Assembly (NCBI GenBank): GCA_947176055.1
Contig: CAMWPE010000108.1
Coordinates: 1 to 7,969, forward strand
Direction of reading: 5' to 3'
Source of the DNA: an uncultured Desulfovibrio sp.
GTDB taxonomy: Bacteria > Desulfobacterota > Desulfovibrionia > Desulfovibrionales > Desulfovibrionaceae
Length of the DNA: 7,969 nt
Of the stretch, positions 6,860 to 7,969 are shown one piece after another. Position 1 is the first letter of the stretch. Every line of letters begins with the position of its first letter. Position numbers and translations under genes: made by a program. The notes below the pieces were generated by a model. The model made no database searches. It had not been told where the DNA came from and worked only from the letters and a program-made list of their open reading frames with translations.

Positions 6860-7106
6860 AGAAAATGTTGTTGACTAGCTAAATTTTGCCCGATCCTGTC
6901 AAATCGCCGGAAGAAGAAAGATGAGGCAAGCGTTGATTGCCAATCGGTAGTTTTTTTGATAACTAACAAAAAACGTTGATCATATAGGTTGAAAAGATCG
7001 GGAGCGTGTAGTAAGGAAAAACAGGCGGCCGAACGGTGCCGGATCGCGGGCCTTCGGTCGTGATTTCAGGGCGCAGCGCGAAGGCGCGATTAGTTTTTAA
7101 TTCCGC
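6860..7106. other. upstream region of the urease operon: AT-rich repeats and leader hairpins, no gene seen
   Basis: This is most of the 343-base gap between the divergent reductase and ureA genes. I find no credible gene or known riboswitch in it. It holds a short palindrome GATTG-C-CAATC (6935-6945); the inverted repeat GTTTTTT (6950-6956) / AAAAAAC (6968-6974); and a direct repeat CGTTGAT (6931-6937 and 6974-6980) 43 bases apart. In the GC-rich part nearer ureA there are two possible leader hairpins: ATCGCGG (7043-7049) with GTCGTGAT-side pairing to 7064, using two G-T pairs, and CGCG-AAGG-CGCG (7077-7088) followed by TTTTT (7094-7098). TTGATA (6956-6961) with AT-rich CATATAGG (6981-6988) is the best plus-strand promoter candidate, but the spacing is poor. 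No NikR-type GTATGA-N16-TCATAC operator is seen. Confidence 0.4.
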
Positions 7107-7114
7107 AAAGGAGG
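7107..7114 (+). promoter_or_regulatory. strong ribosome binding site of ureA
   Basis: AAAGGAGG is a nearly perfect Shine-Dalgarno sequence six bases before the ATG at 7121. It is by far the strongest in the window, in keeping with a highly translated urease. Confidence 0.85.
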
Positions 7115-7120
7115 CATAGT

Positions 7121-7423
7121 ATGCATTTGACTCCCCGGGAGCATGAGAAAGTTCTGCTTCTGACGATGGGCATCATCGCCGAACGCAGGCTCAAAAAGGG
7201 CATAAAGCTCAATTATCCCGAGTCCGTCGCCTATATTTGCTCGGCGGCGCTGGAAGGAGCCAGGGAAGGCAAGACCGTCGAGGAAGTGATGACCGACGCG
7301 ACGAAAGTCCTGAAGAAAGATCAGGTAATGGACGGCGTCGCGGACATGATCGATCTCCTGCAGGTGGAAGCGGTGTTTACCGACGGCTCCAGGCTTATTT
7401 CCATTCACAACCCGATTAAGTAG
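7121..7423 (+). CDS. ureA: urease subunit gamma
   Basis: The 100-residue product is the full usual length of bacterial UreA and aligns from end to end by motif: MHLTPREHEKVLLL (1-14), AERRLKKGIKLNYPESVAYI (20-39), EGAREGKTVEEVM (45-57), and QVEAVFTDGSRLISIHNP (81-98). It is a structural subunit that packs with UreB and UreC into the (UreABC)3 urease, which hydrolyses urea to ammonia and carbamate in the cytoplasm. The nickel site itself is in UreC. It is the first gene of the operon, has a near-consensus ribosome binding site, and is followed 11 bases later by ureB. I see nothing odd in the protein. Confidence 0.97.
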   Translation: MHLTPREHEKVLLLTMGIIAERRLKKGIKLNYPESVAYICSAALEGAREGKTVEEVMTDATKVLKKDQVMDGVADMIDLLQVEAVFTDGSRLISIHNPIK

Positions 7424-7424
7424 C

Positions 7425-7428
7425 GGAG
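7425..7428 (+). promoter_or_regulatory. ribosome binding site of ureB
   Basis: GGAG in the short ureA-ureB gap lies six bases before the ATG at 7435. It supports this start, and therefore the long N-terminal extension of UreB, over any start nearer the conserved core. Confidence 0.6.
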
Positions 7429-7434
7429 ATAAAA

Positions 7435-7968
7435 ATGGCGGACGATAAAAAGACTTATTCCACGCCGCAGGGCGTATTTCAGGGCACCCCGCCCATTGAC
7501 TATCCCAAAACTCCCGGATTCGAGCCGAAGGAATACGTGCCAGTCGGCGGCGTCATACTGGCCAAGGACGAGATCGAATACAACGCCAATCGCCGCACCG
7601 CGAAGGTCGTAGCCAAGAATACGGGCGACCGGCCCATCCAGATCGGCAGCCATTTTCATTTCTTCGAAGTAAATCGTTATTTGCAGTTCGACCGCGCCAT
7701 GGCTTACGGCATGCATTTAAATATCCCCGCCACCACCGCCGTGCGTTTTGAGCCGGGCGAGGAAAAGGAAGTGGAGCTGGTCACCTATAGCGGCAAGACG
7801 CGCGTCATCGGCTTTAACAACCTGGTCGACGGTTACACCGGGCTCGAGGATTCCCCGACCTACTATCCGAAGAAGTTGCGCGCCTTCGCTTTCCGCAAGC
7901 TCTATGGATTCAAGCCCGACAACGAACAACAGGCGGAAGCCGAATTCAACGCCAAAGAGGGAAAATAA
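7435..7968 (+). CDS. ureB: urease subunit beta with N- and C-terminal extensions
   Basis: The 177-residue product contains the whole UreB core: VPVGGVILAKDEIEYNANR (35-53), KNTGDRPIQIGSHFHFFEVN (61-80), LQFDRAMAYGMHLNIPA (83-99), TAVRFEPGEEKEVELV (101-116) and the VIGFNNLVDGYTG end (124-136). Like UreA it is a structural subunit around the UreC active site. Bacterial UreB is usually just over 100 residues. This one adds about 35 residues in front, rich in Pro, Tyr and Lys, where typical proteins start at the equivalent of VGGVIL. It adds another ~40 behind, starting LEDSPTYYPKKLR with an aromatic/basic stretch (RAFAFRKLYGF) and ending with an acidic Glu/Gln-rich tail. The upstream GGAG supports the long start. 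The TAA is one base from the right edge, so ureC is expected just outside. Confidence 0.95.
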   Translation: MADDKKTYSTPQGVFQGTPPIDYPKTPGFEPKEYVPVGGVILAKDEIEYNANRRTAKVVAKNTGDRPIQIGSHFHFFEVNRYLQFDRAMAYGMHLNIPATTAVRFEPGEEKEVELVTYSGKTRVIGFNNLVDGYTGLEDSPTYYPKKLRAFAFRKLYGFKPDNEQQAEAEFNAKEGK

Positions 7969-7969
7969 G

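Noticed and set aside
6871..6900. TTGACT at 6871-6876 as a -35 box for ureA
   Set aside because: At 16-18 bases spacing no sequence resembling TATAAT follows; the bases there are GC-rich.
6897..6902. A perfect minus-strand TTGACA as a second reductase promoter
   Set aside because: At 17 bases it is followed by GCTAGT, a poor -10 box, and a better promoter lies closer to the gene.

Overview
The window reads as chromosomal DNA of a bacterium, probably Gram-negative-type and anaerobic. The main pointers are a Tat-exported aldo/keto reductase carrying two ferredoxin-like 4Fe-4S motifs, a glycosyltransferase typical of surface polysaccharide loci, and a bacterial three-subunit-type urease. A Desulfobacterota/Deltaproteobacteria-like host would fit, but that is a guess from gene content and not a placement. 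I see no tRNA, rRNA, CRISPR array, insertion sequence or phage gene.

Layout. (1) Positions 1-1715, plus strand: a decayed type III restriction-modification locus. The C-terminal part of the DNA methyltransferase (Mod) runs in from the left edge. It breaks off and is followed, in another frame, by only the C-terminal half of the restriction helicase-nuclease (Res). The Res remnant has a further frame break at a T7 run, and its PD-(D/E)XK nuclease motif has lost the usual glutamate. (2) Positions 1832-3910, plus: a 692-residue asparagine-synthase-like protein. It keeps the PP-loop but lacks the N-terminal glutaminase cysteine and has an extra beta-rich C-terminal region. (3) Positions 4029-5318, minus: a family 2 glycosyltransferase convergent with the previous gene; together they suggest surface-glycan or secondary-metabolite work. 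(4) Positions 5488-6777, minus: a Tat-signal aldo/keto reductase with a C-terminal double 4Fe-4S region and a good sigma70-like promoter. (5) A 343-base divergent intergenic region rich in short repeats. (6) Positions 7121-7968, plus: ureA and ureB, the start of a urease operon that surely continues past the right edge with ureC. UreB carries unusual extensions at both ends.

How the genes work together: only ureA/ureB form a clear functional unit, hydrolysing urea to ammonia and carbamate once assembled with UreC and nickel. The restriction remnant is most likely non-functional. The asparagine-synthase-like gene and the glycosyltransferase may belong to one pathway but are transcribed towards each other. 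The reductase is divergent from urease and has no evident metabolic tie to it. I did not find a convincing undescribed system. The items most worth a second look are the dead, deletion-fused Mod/Res locus with its slippery site, the glutaminase-less PP-loop protein with its extra domain, and the extended UreB.
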